From Deltaproteobacteria bacterium (GTDB lineage: Bacteria > Desulfobacterota > Syntrophobacteria > Syntrophobacterales > Syntrophobacteraceae): DNA of 61,196 nucleotides. A program made the translations under genes and the position numbers. Positions 1-9,986 of the stretch are shown here, piece by piece (positions within the stretch are counted from its first letter, which is position 1; the number at the start of each line of letters is the position of its first letter). The stretch spans positions 1 to 61,196 of the forward strand of contig JAJYDE010000021.1 of assembly GCA_021777755.1 (NCBI GenBank). Direction: 5' to 3'. The notes under the pieces were generated by a model that saw nothing but the letters and a program-made list of their open reading frames with translations, was not told the origin of the DNA and searched no databases.

Positions 1-1
1 G

Positions 2-120
2 CATTTGCAAAAACATGGCACTACATTGAGATTTTTGGCTATGCTCCTCCTGAAATTACTGGCATTTTCTAACGCAGCAAGCGCCAAACGACCATTTCGG
101 GATATCAAAATGTTAAACTT
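2..120 (+). pseudogene. Out-of-frame signal peptide of the downstream sensor kinase
   Basis: Reading frame 2 from the window edge encodes a basic-hydrophobic stretch (…LRFLAMLLLKLLAFSNAASA, ATG at 41) ending in an AxA-like signal peptidase site, then runs to a TAG at 125-127. The kinase sensor domain continues in frame 1, which is closed by a TAA at 70-72. One net base change between about 90 and 120 would join the two. The true start may lie upstream of the window. This is a frameshift fragment or a sequencing error, not a separate gene. Confidence 0.5.
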
Positions 121-189
121 GGGGTAGCGGACGATAACTACCCGCCGTATATCTTTCGCGATTCCCAAGGGAAACTGCGGGGTATCCTG

Positions 190-3100
190 GTGGATCAGTG
201 GAATTTGTGGGAGAAGCAAACCGGGATCGGTGTCAAACTGGTCGGGATGGATTGGGAAAAAGCGCTTCAATTCATGGAGGAAGGAAAAGCGGACGTAATC
301 GATACGATTTTTGCGACGAGCAACCGGGAAAAAAAGTTCGATTTCTCAAAACCATACGCGACGCTGCGAGTTTCAATCTTTTTCCACAAAGATATCAGCG
401 GAATAAGCGGTGTAAATACGCTCAGCGGCTTCACCGTGGGAGTCAAGCAGCGCGATGCCTGCAACGGATACTTGAAAAGCCACTCCATTACGACTCTTAA
501 GGAGTACCCGAGCTATTCGGCGATCGTGGAGGCGGCAAAAGCCGGAAAAATCAGGGTTTTTTGCATGGACGACCCGCCGGCGCTCTATTACTTGAACGAG
601 ATGAACATCGCAAGACAATATCGCCACTCCCCGCCTCTTTACTCCGGACAGTTCCACCGGGCCGTAGCGAAGGGAAATGCGGCTCTTCTCAAGGTCATCG
701 AAGACGGGTTTTCCAAAATTCCGGTCGCCAAATACTCACAGATCAATCGCAAGTGGATGGGAGCCATGGTTGGTATCATCGCTCCGACATATATCAGATA
801 TCTTATGTATGCATCATTAGGTACCGCATTTTTCATATTTATTTTGGCAACATGGAATTATTCGCTTCGAAATAAGGTATCCAACAGGACATCTCAGCTG
901 CAGCGCACACTGGATGCTTTGACGGAGAGCGAAATACAGTACCGTGAATTGGTGGAAAATGCCAACAGTATTATATTGCGAATGAACACTTGTGGCGAAG
1001 TGACTTTTTTTAATGAATTCGCAAGGAGTTTCTTCGATTTCACTGAAAAGGAAATCCTTGGCAAGAGTGTAATAGGCTCGATCGTCCCGGAGATCGAGAG
1101 CACCGGTCGCAACCTTGCGTTAATGATACGGGAGATAGCGCTTAATCCGGAAAAACATAGCGGCAACATCAATGAAAACATGCGCCGAAACGGCGAAAGG
1201 GTGTGGATCGCCTGGACTAATACACCGATTCGTTATAAAGACGGGCAATTCGTCGAAATACTTTGCGTGGGCAATGACATTACCGAGCGAAAACGTGCCG
1301 AAGAGCAGCTCATGCTCAGCGAAAGGCGTCTTAAGAAGGCGGAGATAGCAGCCCGCCTGGGCAATTGGGAGTATATTTTAGAAACCGGTCGCGTGATCGC
1401 CTCAGAGGGCGCAAGAATCATCTACGGTGCGGATGACAGTGATTGGACCATGACGGACGTGCAGGCATTTACCCTTCCGCAATACCGTGAAAAGCTCGAC
1501 ATGGCGCTAAAAGGTCTTCTGGAGGAAAGCAAGCCCTACAACGTGGACTTCAAAATCCGCAGACAAACCGACGGGCGAATCGTCGATATCCACTCGGTAG
1601 CTGAATACTCACCGCAGGGCCGAAGAGTTTTCGGGATCATCCAGGACATCACCGAACGTAAGCTGGCCGAAGAGGCCCTCCAGCAAAGCGAGCGTAATTA
1701 CAGGGAAATCTTCAATGCCGCAAACGACGCCATCTATATTCACGATGCCGATACCGGGGAGATCATCGACATGAACGATTCCGCCGTTCAACTCCACGGC
1801 TACAGCCGCCAGGAAACTTTGGGCGGTCTGCCGGGTGTCACAAGCGGCGGGGTCAGCCCCTACTCGGCCCTCGAGGCGCAACAGTGGATCCGCAAGACGA
1901 TGACCAAAGGCCCGCAAATTTTTGAATGGCATGCGCGCAGGAAAAATGGCGAGTTCTTTTGGGTGGAGGTATCGCTAAAGAGCGCTCAGATCAGCGGGAA
2001 ACGCCGGGTCGTGGCGGTGGTGCGCGAAATCACCGAGCGCAGGCGGGCAGCCGAAGGTCTGCTGGAAGCCGAGAGAAGATATCGCACACTGTTCGAGGGG
2101 GCCAACGACGGCGCCATGATCATAACGCCGGAAGGCACGATAACCGAATGCAACCAGACCGCCCTCAAGCTTTTCGGGCTGGAAAAAGCGGCCGACATAT
2201 GCACATACACCCCGTGGGATCTCAGCCTCCCGACCCAACCCGACGGAGGAAGTTCGCGGGAAAAAGGGCTGGAAATGCTGCGCGCCACAGTCGAAGAAAA
2301 ACCTCAGCGCTTCTATTGGCAACATATCAGAAAAGATGGAACCCCTTTTGACGCCGAGGTTTCCTTGAACTGCATCCGGTTAGGAAATGTGCTGCTCGTT
2401 CAGGCACTGGTAAGGGATATCACACGGATGAAAAAGGCCGAAGAGGAGCGCAGGAGCCTGGCCGAACGCCTGCAGCGGGCCGAAAAGATGGAGGCGCTCG
2501 GAACCCTTGCGGGAGGCGTGGCTCACGATCTCAACAATGTCCTGGGCGTCGTGGTAGGCTATTCGGAGCTGCTGACGCTCGACCTGGACGGCTCCCATCC
2601 CGCAAGAGCCAAGGCGATGCAGGTTCTTAAGGGAGGGCAGAGAGCGGCGGCCATTGTCCAGGATCTGTTGACCCTTGCAAGAAGAGGAGTATCCAACAGA
2701 CGAGTCCTCAACCTCAACAGGATTATCGTCGAGTGTCAAAACTCGCCCGAATTCGCCGCGATTTCTTCCAAACATCCCGGCCTGACGATCGAAACGGACC
2801 TGGAGACCGATCTGTTGAACCTTTCGGGCTCTTCGGTGCACCTGGAAAAATCGTTTATGAACCTTGTCTACAACGCCGTTGAAGCCATGCCCGAAGGCGG
2901 CCGGATAAAGCTTGGCACAAGGAACCAGTATCTGGACAAGCCGGTTTCGGGCTACGATGAGGTAAAGGCCGGAGATTATGTTGTTTTCACCATTTCCGAC
3001 ACCGGTGACGGGATCCCGGCCGAGGATCTCAAGCGCATCTTCGAGCCGTTTTATACGAAAAAGGCGATGGGACGCAGTGGAACGGGTCTTGGCCTGGCCG

Positions 3101-3618
3101 TCGTGTGGGGAACGGTGAAAGATCACCAGGGCTACATAAACGTGGAGAGCACCGAAGGCAAGGGTACAACGCTCACCCTGTATTTTCCCGTAACGCGCGA
3201 AGAAGAGGAATCTGAAACATTGTCGGTCTCGGCCGCCGACTTCATGGGAAAGGGAGAATCCATCCTTGTTGTCGATGACGTCAAGGAGCAACTGGAGCTT
3301 GCCTGTCTCATGCTCAAAAAACTCAATTACTCCGTAACGGGCGTTCGAAGCGGGGAAGAAGCGGTCGAGCACCTGCGGCACAAAAGGGCCGACCTGGTCG
3401 TCCTGGACATGATCATGGACCCCGGCATGGACGGTCTTTCGACCTACGCCGGAATACTCGAAATCCAGCCCGGCCAGAAAGCGATCATCGTGAGCGGATT
3501 TTCCGAAACCCAGCGAGTGGCGAAAGCCCAGGCCCTGGGCGCGGGCACCTACGTGAAAAAGCCCTATATCCTCGAAAAACTCGGGACCGCCGTAAAAAAG
3601 GAACTCGAACGGAACTGA
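190..3618 (+). CDS. Hybrid sensor histidine kinase with periplasmic solute-binding sensor, four PAS domains and receiver
   Basis: Membrane two-component kinase. From the GTG at 190 (the first ordinary start codon in this frame): SBP_bac_3-type periplasmic domain about residues 1-190, one membrane helix about 204-224, four PAS/PAC repeats (about 248-370, 383-495, 500-620, 628-745), HisKA with the phosphorylated His779 in GGVAHDLNN, HATPase with an N box and DTGDGIP/GTGLGL motifs, and a C-terminal receiver with phospho-acceptor Asp1073. Homology does not begin at 190: codons 121-189 of the same frame already read like a binding-protein start (GVADDNYPPYIF), while a signal-peptide-like stretch lies in another frame at 2-90. 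The gene is therefore probably frameshifted or carries a sequence error near 90-120. The ligand is unknown; family members sense amino acids or small organic compounds. Function call is firm, N-terminus is not. Confidence 0.85.
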   Translation: MDQWNLWEKQTGIGVKLVGMDWEKALQFMEEGKADVIDTIFATSNREKKFDFSKPYATLRVSIFFHKDISGISGVNTLSGFTVGVKQRDACNGYLKSHSITTLKEYPSYSAIVEAAKAGKIRVFCMDDPPALYYLNEMNIARQYRHSPPLYSGQFHRAVAKGNAALLKVIEDGFSKIPVAKYSQINRKWMGAMVGIIAPTYIRYLMYASLGTAFFIFILATWNYSLRNKVSNRTSQLQRTLDALTESEIQYRELVENANSIILRMNTCGEVTFFNEFARSFFDFTEKEILGKSVIGSIVPEIESTGRNLALMIREIALNPEKHSGNINENMRRNGERVWIAWTNTPIRYKDGQFVEILCVGNDITERKRAEEQLMLSERRLKKAEIAARLGNWEYILETGRVIASEGARIIYGADDSDWTMTDVQAFTLPQYREKLDMALKGLLEESKPYNVDFKIRRQTDGRIVDIHSVAEYSPQGRRVFGIIQDITERKLAEEALQQSERNYREIFNAANDAIYIHDADTGEIIDMNDSAVQLHGYSRQETLGGLPGVTSGGVSPYSALEAQQWIRKTMTKGPQIFEWHARRKNGEFFWVEVSLKSAQISGKRRVVAVVREITERRRAAEGLLEAERRYRTLFEGANDGAMIITPEGTITECNQTALKLFGLEKAADICTYTPWDLSLPTQPDGGSSREKGLEMLRATVEEKPQRFYWQHIRKDGTPFDAEVSLNCIRLGNVLLVQALVRDITRMKKAEEERRSLAERLQRAEKMEALGTLAGGVAHDLNNVLGVVVGYSELLTLDLDGSHPARAKAMQVLKGGQRAAAIVQDLLTLARRGVSNRRVLNLNRIIVECQNSPEFAAISSKHPGLTIETDLETDLLNLSGSSVHLEKSFMNLVYNAVEAMPEGGRIKLGTRNQYLDKPVSGYDEVKAGDYVVFTISDTGDGIPAEDLKRIFEPFYTKKAMGRSGTGLGLAVVWGTVKDHQGYINVESTEGKGTTLTLYFPVTREEEESETLSVSAADFMGKGESILVVDDVKEQLELACLMLKKLNYSVTGVRSGEEAVEHLRHKRADLVVLDMIMDPGMDGLSTYAGILEIQPGQKAIIVSGFSETQRVAKAQALGAGTYVKKPYILEKLGTAVKKELERN

Positions 3619-3619
3619 T

Positions 3620-3796
3620 TCAGACCTCGATGTCGATATGCCCCGGGAATTGGCTGAAAAGCGTGCTTCTTTTCAATTCCCGCCGAGGAGTGAAAAACCG
3701 CATATTGCCGTCATCGTCACAGAACCAGACTTCCTTGGCGCCCATTTCAAAATGGAGCCCCGCTTTCCATTTCATTGCTCTTTCGCTCTCGCCCGA
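3620..3796 (-). pseudogene. C-terminal remnant of a Uma2/DUF820-type endonuclease gene
   Basis: The minus-strand frame ending at 3620 contains GAKEVWFCDDDGNMRFF and later STLFSQFPGHIDIEV, which match the conserved C-terminal strand pattern of Uma2 family (DUF820) restriction-endonuclease-like proteins ('GA-EVW-cD--G--R-F'). Only about 55 residues are recognisable; a full member has about 190. Upstream of about 3796 the frame runs antisense into the ubiA gene and loses all similarity, so the 5' two thirds are missing. The ubiA stop at 3798 sits right at the edge of the remnant, suggesting a deletion junction. Family assignment is by motif memory only. Confidence 0.5.
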
Positions 3797-3797
3797 T

Positions 3798-4736
3798 TCA
3801 CATGAGCGCGCTAAGCAGGATAACCAAAAACATGGCAAGCGGATAATAGGTGGCCCTGTTGAACAGGGCGCGCGCGCAATCGGGGCTCTTTTGGCAATAG
3901 AGCTTCCAGGCGGGCAAAACCAAAAGAAACAGGGCCGCGGGAATCGAGCCGGCAAAATAAAAGGCACTGAGGCGCGCGGGTGTCAGCCGGAACAACACCA
4001 TACTCATGAAGACCGCCACCGCCAGGCACCACGAAACGATCCGGGCCGACCCCTCGGCTCCGAACCGGACCGGAACCGTTACCGCGCCCGTACGCACGTC
4101 CTCCTCCATGTCGGCCCAATCGTTGGGGATGTTTTGACCTCCGATTTCCCAGAAGAAAAACCACAGAAAAAAGCCGATCACAAAAGCCGCGGAGGTCTTT
4201 GGCGAAACGGCGTAGATCGCGGCCACCCCGCCCGCGCTCTTTACCGCTCCGCTCACGAGCGTTCTTGTCCAACTCAGGCGCAACATCAGGCAGTAGATCG
4301 TTTCCGCAACGCATCCGAGGATGAAGATGACCGCGCAAGCCGGGTTCAAAAGCCAGGCCCCAAGAAGAGCAAGCGCGCCCCAGGCCGCCGTCCAAATGAT
4401 TCCGTCTCCAAGGCTTAGCATGCCGAGCGCCAGAGGATGGCGCACATAGACCGCGTCCAGATCTCCGGGCAAACATTTAAGTTCTCCGCACTCGCCGATC
4501 TTGCGACGATCAGACCTGTAGTCCACAACGTCATTTAGAGCATACACCGCGGTATAGCCGGCAAAAGCGGTGATCAGACCGATAGTCACCACATACAGGG
4601 ACGGAATCGCCCCGAGCCAGAAAAGAGCCGCAAGCGCCGGGGCGGCCATGTCCAAAATGCCGTGGGGCGTTCGCGACAAGGCCATAAAAAGTTTTATGCG
4701 CGATGGATTGGATGCGGTCGAGGCGCCTGTTTCCAT
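3798..4736 (-). CDS. UbiA family prenyltransferase
   Basis: Polytopic membrane enzyme that transfers a polyprenyl chain to an aromatic or other acceptor. Both family Asp-rich motifs are visible: NDVVDYRSD (about residues 68-76) and a second NDWADMEED before the late helices; seven or more hydrophobic segments fill the rest. The ATG at 4736 is preceded by GGAG at good spacing, giving 312 residues; an upstream GTG at 4763 would overlap the aldehyde dehydrogenase stop by four bases (GTGA) but has a weaker ribosome site. Close spacing implies co-transcription with that gene. Substrate is not evident: menaquinone-type MenA, UbiA, or a lipid-related geranylgeranyl transferase are all possible. Confidence 0.8.
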   Translation of the reverse strand: METGASTASNPSRIKLFMALSRTPHGILDMAAPALAALFWLGAIPSLYVVTIGLITAFAGYTAVYALNDVVDYRSDRRKIGECGELKCLPGDLDAVYVRHPLALGMLSLGDGIIWTAAWGALALLGAWLLNPACAVIFILGCVAETIYCLMLRLSWTRTLVSGAVKSAGGVAAIYAVSPKTSAAFVIGFFLWFFFWEIGGQNIPNDWADMEEDVRTGAVTVPVRFGAEGSARIVSWCLAVAVFMSMVLFRLTPARLSAFYFAGSIPAALFLLVLPAWKLYCQKSPDCARALFNRATYYPLAMFLVILLSALM

Positions 4737-4759
4737 AAGAACTCCACTGTCATGAACGA

Positions 4760-6124
4760 TCACTGACCTATAACGACCGTCTTTATGTTGACGAACTCTT
4801 TAAGTCCGTAATGGGAAAGCTCCCTGCCAAATCCCGATTTTTTAACTCCCCCGAAGGGAAGGCGCGGATCGGATTTGACCATGCAGTTTATGGCCACAAA
4901 CCCGGCGTCGATTTCGCGGGCCAGTTTGCGGGCCTTCTCGATATCCCTGGTCCAGATCGCCGCGCCGAGTCCGAGTTGGGTGGCGTTGGCCATCCTGATC
5001 ATTTCCCCCTCGTCCGCGGCGGAGGCCAGAACGGCTATGGGGCCAAAGACCTCCTCGGTCATGACGAGCATGTCGGCGGTTACATCGGTCAAAACGGCCG
5101 GGCGAAAAAAACAGCCCCTCTCGGGAGGCTCGGGCCCCCAAAAGACGCTCGCCCCTTTTTTGATCGCATCGCCCAGTTGTCTTTCAAGGATTTGAAGAAA
5201 TTCTTTTCTGGCCACCGGCCCGAGGTCTGTGGAGCAGTCCAGCGGATCGCCCACTTTCAAACCGTTTAGCGCTTCGACAAATTTTTCTCTGAAGGTCTCG
5301 AAAACCGACCGGGCCACTATGATGCGCTTGGCCGCAATACAGCTTTGGCCCGCATTGCCCATTCTGGACTTTACCGCCACTCGGGCGGCCTTCTCCAGGT
5401 CGGCGTCGGCAAAGACCATGAACGGGTCCGAGCCGCCGAGTTCGAGAACCGATTTTTTGAGTTTGCTTCCGGCCAGCGAACCGATGGCCGAGCCCGCCGC
5501 AACGCTTCCAGTGAGCGAGACCCCGTCGACGAGGTCCTGTTCGATGAGCAGTTCGGCGCTACGCGGCCCGATCAAAAGGGTCTGAAAGACATGCTCCGGG
5601 AAACCGGCTTCCAGGAAAATTTTTTCCATCTCAAGGGCGGTGAGCGGAACATTGGAAGCATGTTTGAGCAAACAGACGTTGCCAGCCGCCAGGGCCGGCG
5701 CCGCCCAGCGGGCGACCTGCCAGAAGGGGTAATTCCAGGGCATGACACCGAGGATGACGCCAAGCGGGTCGAAGACCACGTAGCTTTGGGACGCCTCGGT
5801 CTCCATGGTCTCGGGTCTAAGAACCTGTTCGGCGCTCTGATGATAATAGTCGCAAAGCAAGGCGCATTTTTCCAGTTCAGACTCGGCCTGCCGAACGGGT
5901 TTCCCCATTTCCAGCGCCGCAAGACGCCCGAATTCTTCCTTTTTACGCCTTAGAATCGAGGCAAGCTTTGCCAACGGTTTGATCCGGTCGGAAACCGGGA
6001 GCTTTTTCCATTTTGCCAATGCCCCCCGCGCCTTTAAAACAGCTTCACGGCATGCCTGGTCGGACATGGGATCGAACTCGGCATTGAGTTCGCCGGTGAA
6101 TGGATTGATCGATTTGAGCTTCAT
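4760..6124 (-). CDS. NAD(P)-dependent aldehyde dehydrogenase, succinate-semialdehyde dehydrogenase type
   Basis: Soluble aldehyde oxidation enzyme of 454 residues. Catalytic residues are present: Asn131 in PWNYPFW, general base Glu228 in LELGGSDPF, and nucleophile Cys262 in NAGQSC. The short length and the C-terminal PFGGVKKSGFGRE motif resemble the bacterial Sad/GabD-like succinate-semialdehyde dehydrogenase branch. A strong GGAGG ribosome site precedes the ATG at 6124. It lies 78 bases downstream of sdhB on the same strand and could share the TCA operon transcript, feeding succinate to SdhAB; that link is inference. Other short-chain aldehydes are possible substrates. Confidence 0.85.
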   Translation of the reverse strand: MKLKSINPFTGELNAEFDPMSDQACREAVLKARGALAKWKKLPVSDRIKPLAKLASILRRKKEEFGRLAALEMGKPVRQAESELEKCALLCDYYHQSAEQVLRPETMETEASQSYVVFDPLGVILGVMPWNYPFWQVARWAAPALAAGNVCLLKHASNVPLTALEMEKIFLEAGFPEHVFQTLLIGPRSAELLIEQDLVDGVSLTGSVAAGSAIGSLAGSKLKKSVLELGGSDPFMVFADADLEKAARVAVKSRMGNAGQSCIAAKRIIVARSVFETFREKFVEALNGLKVGDPLDCSTDLGPVARKEFLQILERQLGDAIKKGASVFWGPEPPERGCFFRPAVLTDVTADMLVMTEEVFGPIAVLASAADEGEMIRMANATQLGLGAAIWTRDIEKARKLAREIDAGFVAINCMVKSDPRLPFGGVKKSGFGRELSHYGLKEFVNIKTVVIGQ

Positions 6125-6202
6125 GGTATTCCTCCACCTCAGAGTTATGATCAGCAGAGGAGAAATTTACAAGGGAAATGGGCTGCTGTGCAACCCACTT
6201 AT

Positions 6203-6916
6203 TCACTGAGACTTTTCCGGGAGCCGTTTTTTTATCTCGCGCTTCATGAAATTGATCGATTTGGTGACCGGGATGCTTTTCGGACACACCCGGGTGCATT
6301 CGAAATGATTGACGCAGGGCCACACGCTGTTTGGCTCGTTCAACTTCGCAAGCCGGCTCTCAAAGGCGCAGTCCCTGGAATCGTAGAGATACCTGTAGGC
6401 CCACACCAGGGCGGCCGGGCCGACATAGTCGGGATTTTCACTCATGACCGGGCAGGCCCCCGTGCAGCAGGCGCACAGGATGCATCGTATGACGTCCTCC
6501 ACTTTCGTGTGCTCCTCGGGACTCTGGAGGCTTTCCTTTTCCGGAGGGGCTCCTTCGCGAACCAGGTAGGGACGCATGGAGCGAACCCTGTCAAGAAAAT
6601 CCTCCATGTCCACCATCAGATCTTTTCGCACCTGGAAAAAGGGCAGCGGCTCCAGGGTAATTTCCCGCGCGTCCGCATAGTCCCTCACCAGCTTCTGGCA
6701 CGCCAGAGCGCAGACGCCGTTTATGCGCATTCCGTCCGAGCCGCAAACCCCGTGGGCGCACGACATCCTGTAGCCCAGGGTCCCGTCCTGCTCCCACCTG
6801 ATCTTGTTCAGACAATCCAGGATACGCTCCTCGGGTTTGGCATCGACCTCATAGGTCTTGTACCAGGGCTCTTTGTCGGACTGGGGATCAAACCTGAATA
6901 TCCTGAATTTGAGCAT
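6203..6916 (-). CDS. sdhB: Succinate dehydrogenase/fumarate reductase iron-sulfur subunit
   Basis: Electron-transfer subunit of complex II (237 residues). The N-terminal plant-ferredoxin-type domain holds the [2Fe-2S] ligands Cys53, Cys58, Asp61 and Cys73; the C-terminal domain has CILCACCTGACP for the [4Fe-4S] cluster and CVNHFECTRVCPKS for the [3Fe-4S]/remaining ligands. It starts 16 bases after the sdhA stop and is plainly co-transcribed. The next gene downstream is an aldehyde dehydrogenase, so no membrane anchor (sdhC/D) follows. It passes electrons from the flavoprotein towards quinone; direction (succinate oxidation or fumarate reduction) cannot be read from the sequence. Confidence 0.95.
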   Translation of the reverse strand: MLKFRIFRFDPQSDKEPWYKTYEVDAKPEERILDCLNKIRWEQDGTLGYRMSCAHGVCGSDGMRINGVCALACQKLVRDYADAREITLEPLPFFQVRKDLMVDMEDFLDRVRSMRPYLVREGAPPEKESLQSPEEHTKVEDVIRCILCACCTGACPVMSENPDYVGPAALVWAYRYLYDSRDCAFESRLAKLNEPNSVWPCVNHFECTRVCPKSIPVTKSINFMKREIKKRLPEKSQ

Positions 6917-6932
6917 CGGTCTTTTCCTTATC

Positions 6933-8654
6933 TCAGTATGTTCTCGGTTTGGGTTGGAACCGGGTGATGGTCACCGGTTTTGCGCCGATCAACACGCCCT
7001 GGTCGGTTTTTCGGATCAGCGAGTGCGCCAGCCAATGCTCATCGTCTCGTTGCGGATAGTCCTCGCGGGAGTGCGCCCCGCGGCTTTCCGTCCTGTTAAG
7101 CGCCGAAGCCGCGATGGCTTGGGCAAGAGGCAGCATGTTGAGCAGTTCCAGTCCGTCCATAAGATCCGTATTGAACCGACCGCCCCTGTTGTCGATGGAA
7201 ATGGAACTCGCCCTTTGCTCCAGTTCCGCAATGGTTTGAATGGCCTTTTCGAGCCCCTTTTGCTCCCTGAAAACCGAACAGCAATCCATCATGACCTGCT
7301 GAAGCTCGCGCCGGATAACCACCGGACGCTCGCCCTTACTGTTTTCCAAAAGCCGCCTTATGCGGTCCGCCCAGTCGCGTTGCGGGGCCTCGGGCGGGTC
7401 GATCCAGGGCAGGCGGTCGAGATTTTCGAGAATTTGTTTTCCAGCGCGCCTGCCAAAGACGACCAGATCCAGGAGCGAATTGCAGCCGAGCCTGTTGGCC
7501 CCGTGGAGCGAGATGCAAGAACATTCCCCGGCGGCATAGAGGCCGGGCACGGGGCTGCCTGTCTCATCCTCCACCATGCCCTCGGTACTTACCGGTATGC
7601 CCCCCATCATATAATGGCAGGTGGGATGCACGGGGATGGGCTCCTTGGCCGGATCGATCCCCAGGTAAATCTTTACGAAGGAGGAAATATCCGAAAGCCT
7701 TTCGGCCAATTTTTTTTCACCCAGGTGAGTGAGATCGAGGTGGACGCAGTCCTGGCCGTCGATGCCCCGGCCCTGGGCAATTTCGGTGTAGATGGCCCGC
7801 GAGACCATGTCTCTGGGGGCCAAGTCCTTTATCGTGGGCGCATATCTTTCCATGAAGCGTTCGCCCTCGGAATTGCGAAGGATCCCGCCTTCCCCCCTTG
7901 CCGCCTCCGTTATCAGCACGCCCAGCCCCCGGATGCCGGTCGGATGGAACTGGACGAATTCCATGTCCTCCAGGGGCAGCCCGCGCCTGTAGACCAGGGC
8001 CGGACCATCGCCCGTACTGGCAAAGGCGTTGGAGGTGACCTTGAAGACCTTCCCGAATCCACCGGTGGCAAGCAAAATGGCCCGGGCCTGAAAGAAGTGA
8101 ACTTCCCCGGTGGCAAGTTCATAGGCGACAAGGCCTGCAACCCGCCCGTCCCGCAAGACAAGATCGAGCACGTGGAATTCCGGGTAAATCTTTATGCCCT
8201 TCTTCACCGCTTCGAAATAGAGGGTATCCATGATGACCCGGCCCGAGCGGTCGGCGGCGTAGCATATGCGTTTGACGGGCGCTTCTCCGAAATTTCTGGT
8301 GTGGCCGCCAAAGCAACGCTGGGCGATTTTACCTTCCGGCGTGCGATTGAAAGGAACCCCCATGTGCTCGAGTTCATAAACAGCGCGTATGGCGTCGCCG
8401 GCAAGTATTTGGGCCGCGTTCTGGTCGGTGAGATAATCTCCGCCCTTGACCGTGTCGTACATGTGCCATTCCCAGGAATCGGGCTCCTCGTTTTCAAGCG
8501 CGGCGGCAATGCCGCCCTGTGCCGCCCCGGAATGGGACCGGGTGGGGTAGACCTTGCTAAGCAGGGCCACATCGGCCTTGCCCGCGACCTCGGTGGCCGC
8601 CCTCAGTCCGGCGAGCCCGGCCCCTACGATCAAGACATCGTGTTTAAAAACCAT
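6933..8654 (-). CDS. sdhA: Succinate dehydrogenase/fumarate reductase flavoprotein subunit
   Basis: FAD-containing catalytic subunit of complex II, 573 residues. Dinucleotide-binding [10 protein letters not shown] at residues 11-20; His41 in [10 protein letters not shown] is the expected covalent-FAD residue; active-site motif [13 protein letters not shown] and the [13 protein letters not shown] segment are present. AGGAG stands seven bases before the ATG at 8654. Order on the transcript is acn, gltA, sdhA, sdhB. Interconverts succinate and fumarate. Length and motifs fit the SdhA branch of the family with covalent flavin, not soluble fumarate reductases. Confidence 0.95.
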   Translation of the reverse strand: MVFKHDVLIVGAGLAGLRAATEVAGKADVALLSKVYPTRSHSGAAQGGIAAALENEEPDSWEWHMYDTVKGGDYLTDQNAAQILAGDAIRAVYELEHMGVPFNRTPEGKIAQRCFGGHTRNFGEAPVKRICYAADRSGRVIMDTLYFEAVKKGIKIYPEFHVLDLVLRDGRVAGLVAYELATGEVHFFQARAILLATGGFGKVFKVTSNAFASTGDGPALVYRRGLPLEDMEFVQFHPTGIRGLGVLITEAARGEGGILRNSEGERFMERYAPTIKDLAPRDMVSRAIYTEIAQGRGIDGQDCVHLDLTHLGEKKLAERLSDISSFVKIYLGIDPAKEPIPVHPTCHYMMGGIPVSTEGMVEDETGSPVPGLYAAGECSCISLHGANRLGCNSLLDLVVFGRRAGKQILENLDRLPWIDPPEAPQRDWADRIRRLLENSKGERPVVIRRELQQVMMDCCSVFREQKGLEKAIQTIAELEQRASSISIDNRGGRFNTDLMDGLELLNMLPLAQAIAASALNRTESRGAHSREDYPQRDDEHWLAHSLIRKTDQGVLIGAKPVTITRFQPKPRTY

Positions 8655-8696
8655 GCAGGTTCTCCTGTCGGGAAACAGCGATGGAATGGAAGCTTA

Positions 8697-9893
8697 TCAG
8701 CCCCTGGCGTCCATGGACTCGTAGGCGCAGCCCACCGCTCCGCAATAGTTGCCGACATATTCGGCTTCCGGTCTGTAGAGGGCGGGTTTTTCCTGCGCCT
8801 CGGCGAATTTTTCCTCGATGATGTGCGCGCACCACCCGGAGATTCTCGATATGGCGAAAATCGGGGTCATGATGTCGACAGGAATTCCCATGGCGGAATA
8901 GACCGAACCGGAGTAGAAATCGACGTTGGTGTTTATGCCGGGTTTTCCCCGGGCGGAGAACTCCTTTATGCCTTCCTCCTCGATTTTTACCAGGTACTCG
9001 TACCATTCGGGATGCCCGGCCTCTCGGGTCAGCCGGCGAGACATCTCCTTGAGTATTTTGGCCCTCGGATCGAAGGTCTTGTAAACCGCGTGCCCCATGC
9101 CCATGATTTTGCGGCCCGAGTCGATGGTATTCTTCACCCAGGGACCGACATCATCGACCGAGGCGAGTTCGGATTCAACCTGGAGAAGCATTTTCATGAC
9201 GCGCTCGTTGGCCCCGCCGTGCAGACTCCCCGAAAGCGCACCCACTCCCGCGGCCACTCCGGCATACATATGGGCGTTGGTAGACACCACCTCGCGGCAG
9301 GCAAAGGTCGAAGCATTGAAGGTATGATCGGCGTGCAGGACCAAACAGATGTCGAGGTCCCGCGCGATCTCCTCCGTCGGCTTTTGGCCGCTCAACTGCC
9401 ACAGAAAATTGGCCGCATGGGACAGGGCGCTCTCGGGGGGCAGGGGCTTTTGCCCGTTCCGGATCCTGTTCCAGGCGGCAATCGTTGCCGGGATGCGGGC
9501 TATCAGCCTGATCGCCTTGCGGACATTGGCTTCCCTGGAATCGTCACTTAGTTCGGGATCCGCCATGGCGAGCATCGGTACGCAGCTTTCGAGCACATCC
9601 ATCGGGTCGGTCCGCCGGGGGAATTTCTCCATGCTTTCCAGGATGAACCCGGGCAACTCGCGCGCCTGCAACACCCGCTCTTCAAAACGTTCCAGTTGAC
9701 TCTTGTCGGGAAGCCGGCCATTTAACAGAAGAAAGGCCGTTTCCATGAAGGTCGACCGCTCGGCCAACTCTTCTATCCTGTAGCCGCGATAGATAAGAAC
9801 CCCGTTTTCGCCGTCTATATAGCTGATTTTCGTATCGGCGACGGTAACTCCCCGCAGCCCGATGTTTTTGAAGCGGACCATCTCAACAGCCAT
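8697..9893 (-). CDS. gltA: Citrate synthase (Si-type)
   Basis: Condenses oxaloacetate and acetyl-CoA to citrate. 398 residues, the shorter form typical of Gram-positive, archaeal and many deltaproteobacterial enzymes rather than the NADH-regulated 425-residue enterobacterial form. The catalytic triad is visible: His in GSLHGGANE, His in GMGHAVYKTF, Asp in TNVDFYSG, plus the binding segment VLHADHTFNASTF. GGGAGG precedes the ATG at 9893. Lies between acn and sdhA in one minus-strand operon, so three consecutive TCA steps are co-encoded. Confidence 0.95.
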   Translation of the reverse strand: MAVEMVRFKNIGLRGVTVADTKISYIDGENGVLIYRGYRIEELAERSTFMETAFLLLNGRLPDKSQLERFEERVLQARELPGFILESMEKFPRRTDPMDVLESCVPMLAMADPELSDDSREANVRKAIRLIARIPATIAAWNRIRNGQKPLPPESALSHAANFLWQLSGQKPTEEIARDLDICLVLHADHTFNASTFACREVVSTNAHMYAGVAAGVGALSGSLHGGANERVMKMLLQVESELASVDDVGPWVKNTIDSGRKIMGMGHAVYKTFDPRAKILKEMSRRLTREAGHPEWYEYLVKIEEEGIKEFSARGKPGINTNVDFYSGSVYSAMGIPVDIMTPIFAISRISGWCAHIIEEKFAEAQEKPALYRPEAEYVGNYCGAVGCAYESMDARG

Positions 9894-9986
9894 TTTTGCC
9901 TCCCGATGCTCTCAAATAGCCGGTATCCATCCGGAACCCCGTGTTACCGGGGTATCGGTCATCCAACCACCTTCGCCGGTTCCATC

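Noticed and set aside
6858-9551. An 897-codon open frame antisense to sdhA and gltA
   Set aside because: No recognisable domain; it mirrors the codon bias of two certain genes on the other strand, as do long antisense frames at 2380-3381, 10968-12035, 25564-26937, 26967-28316 and 44661-45641.
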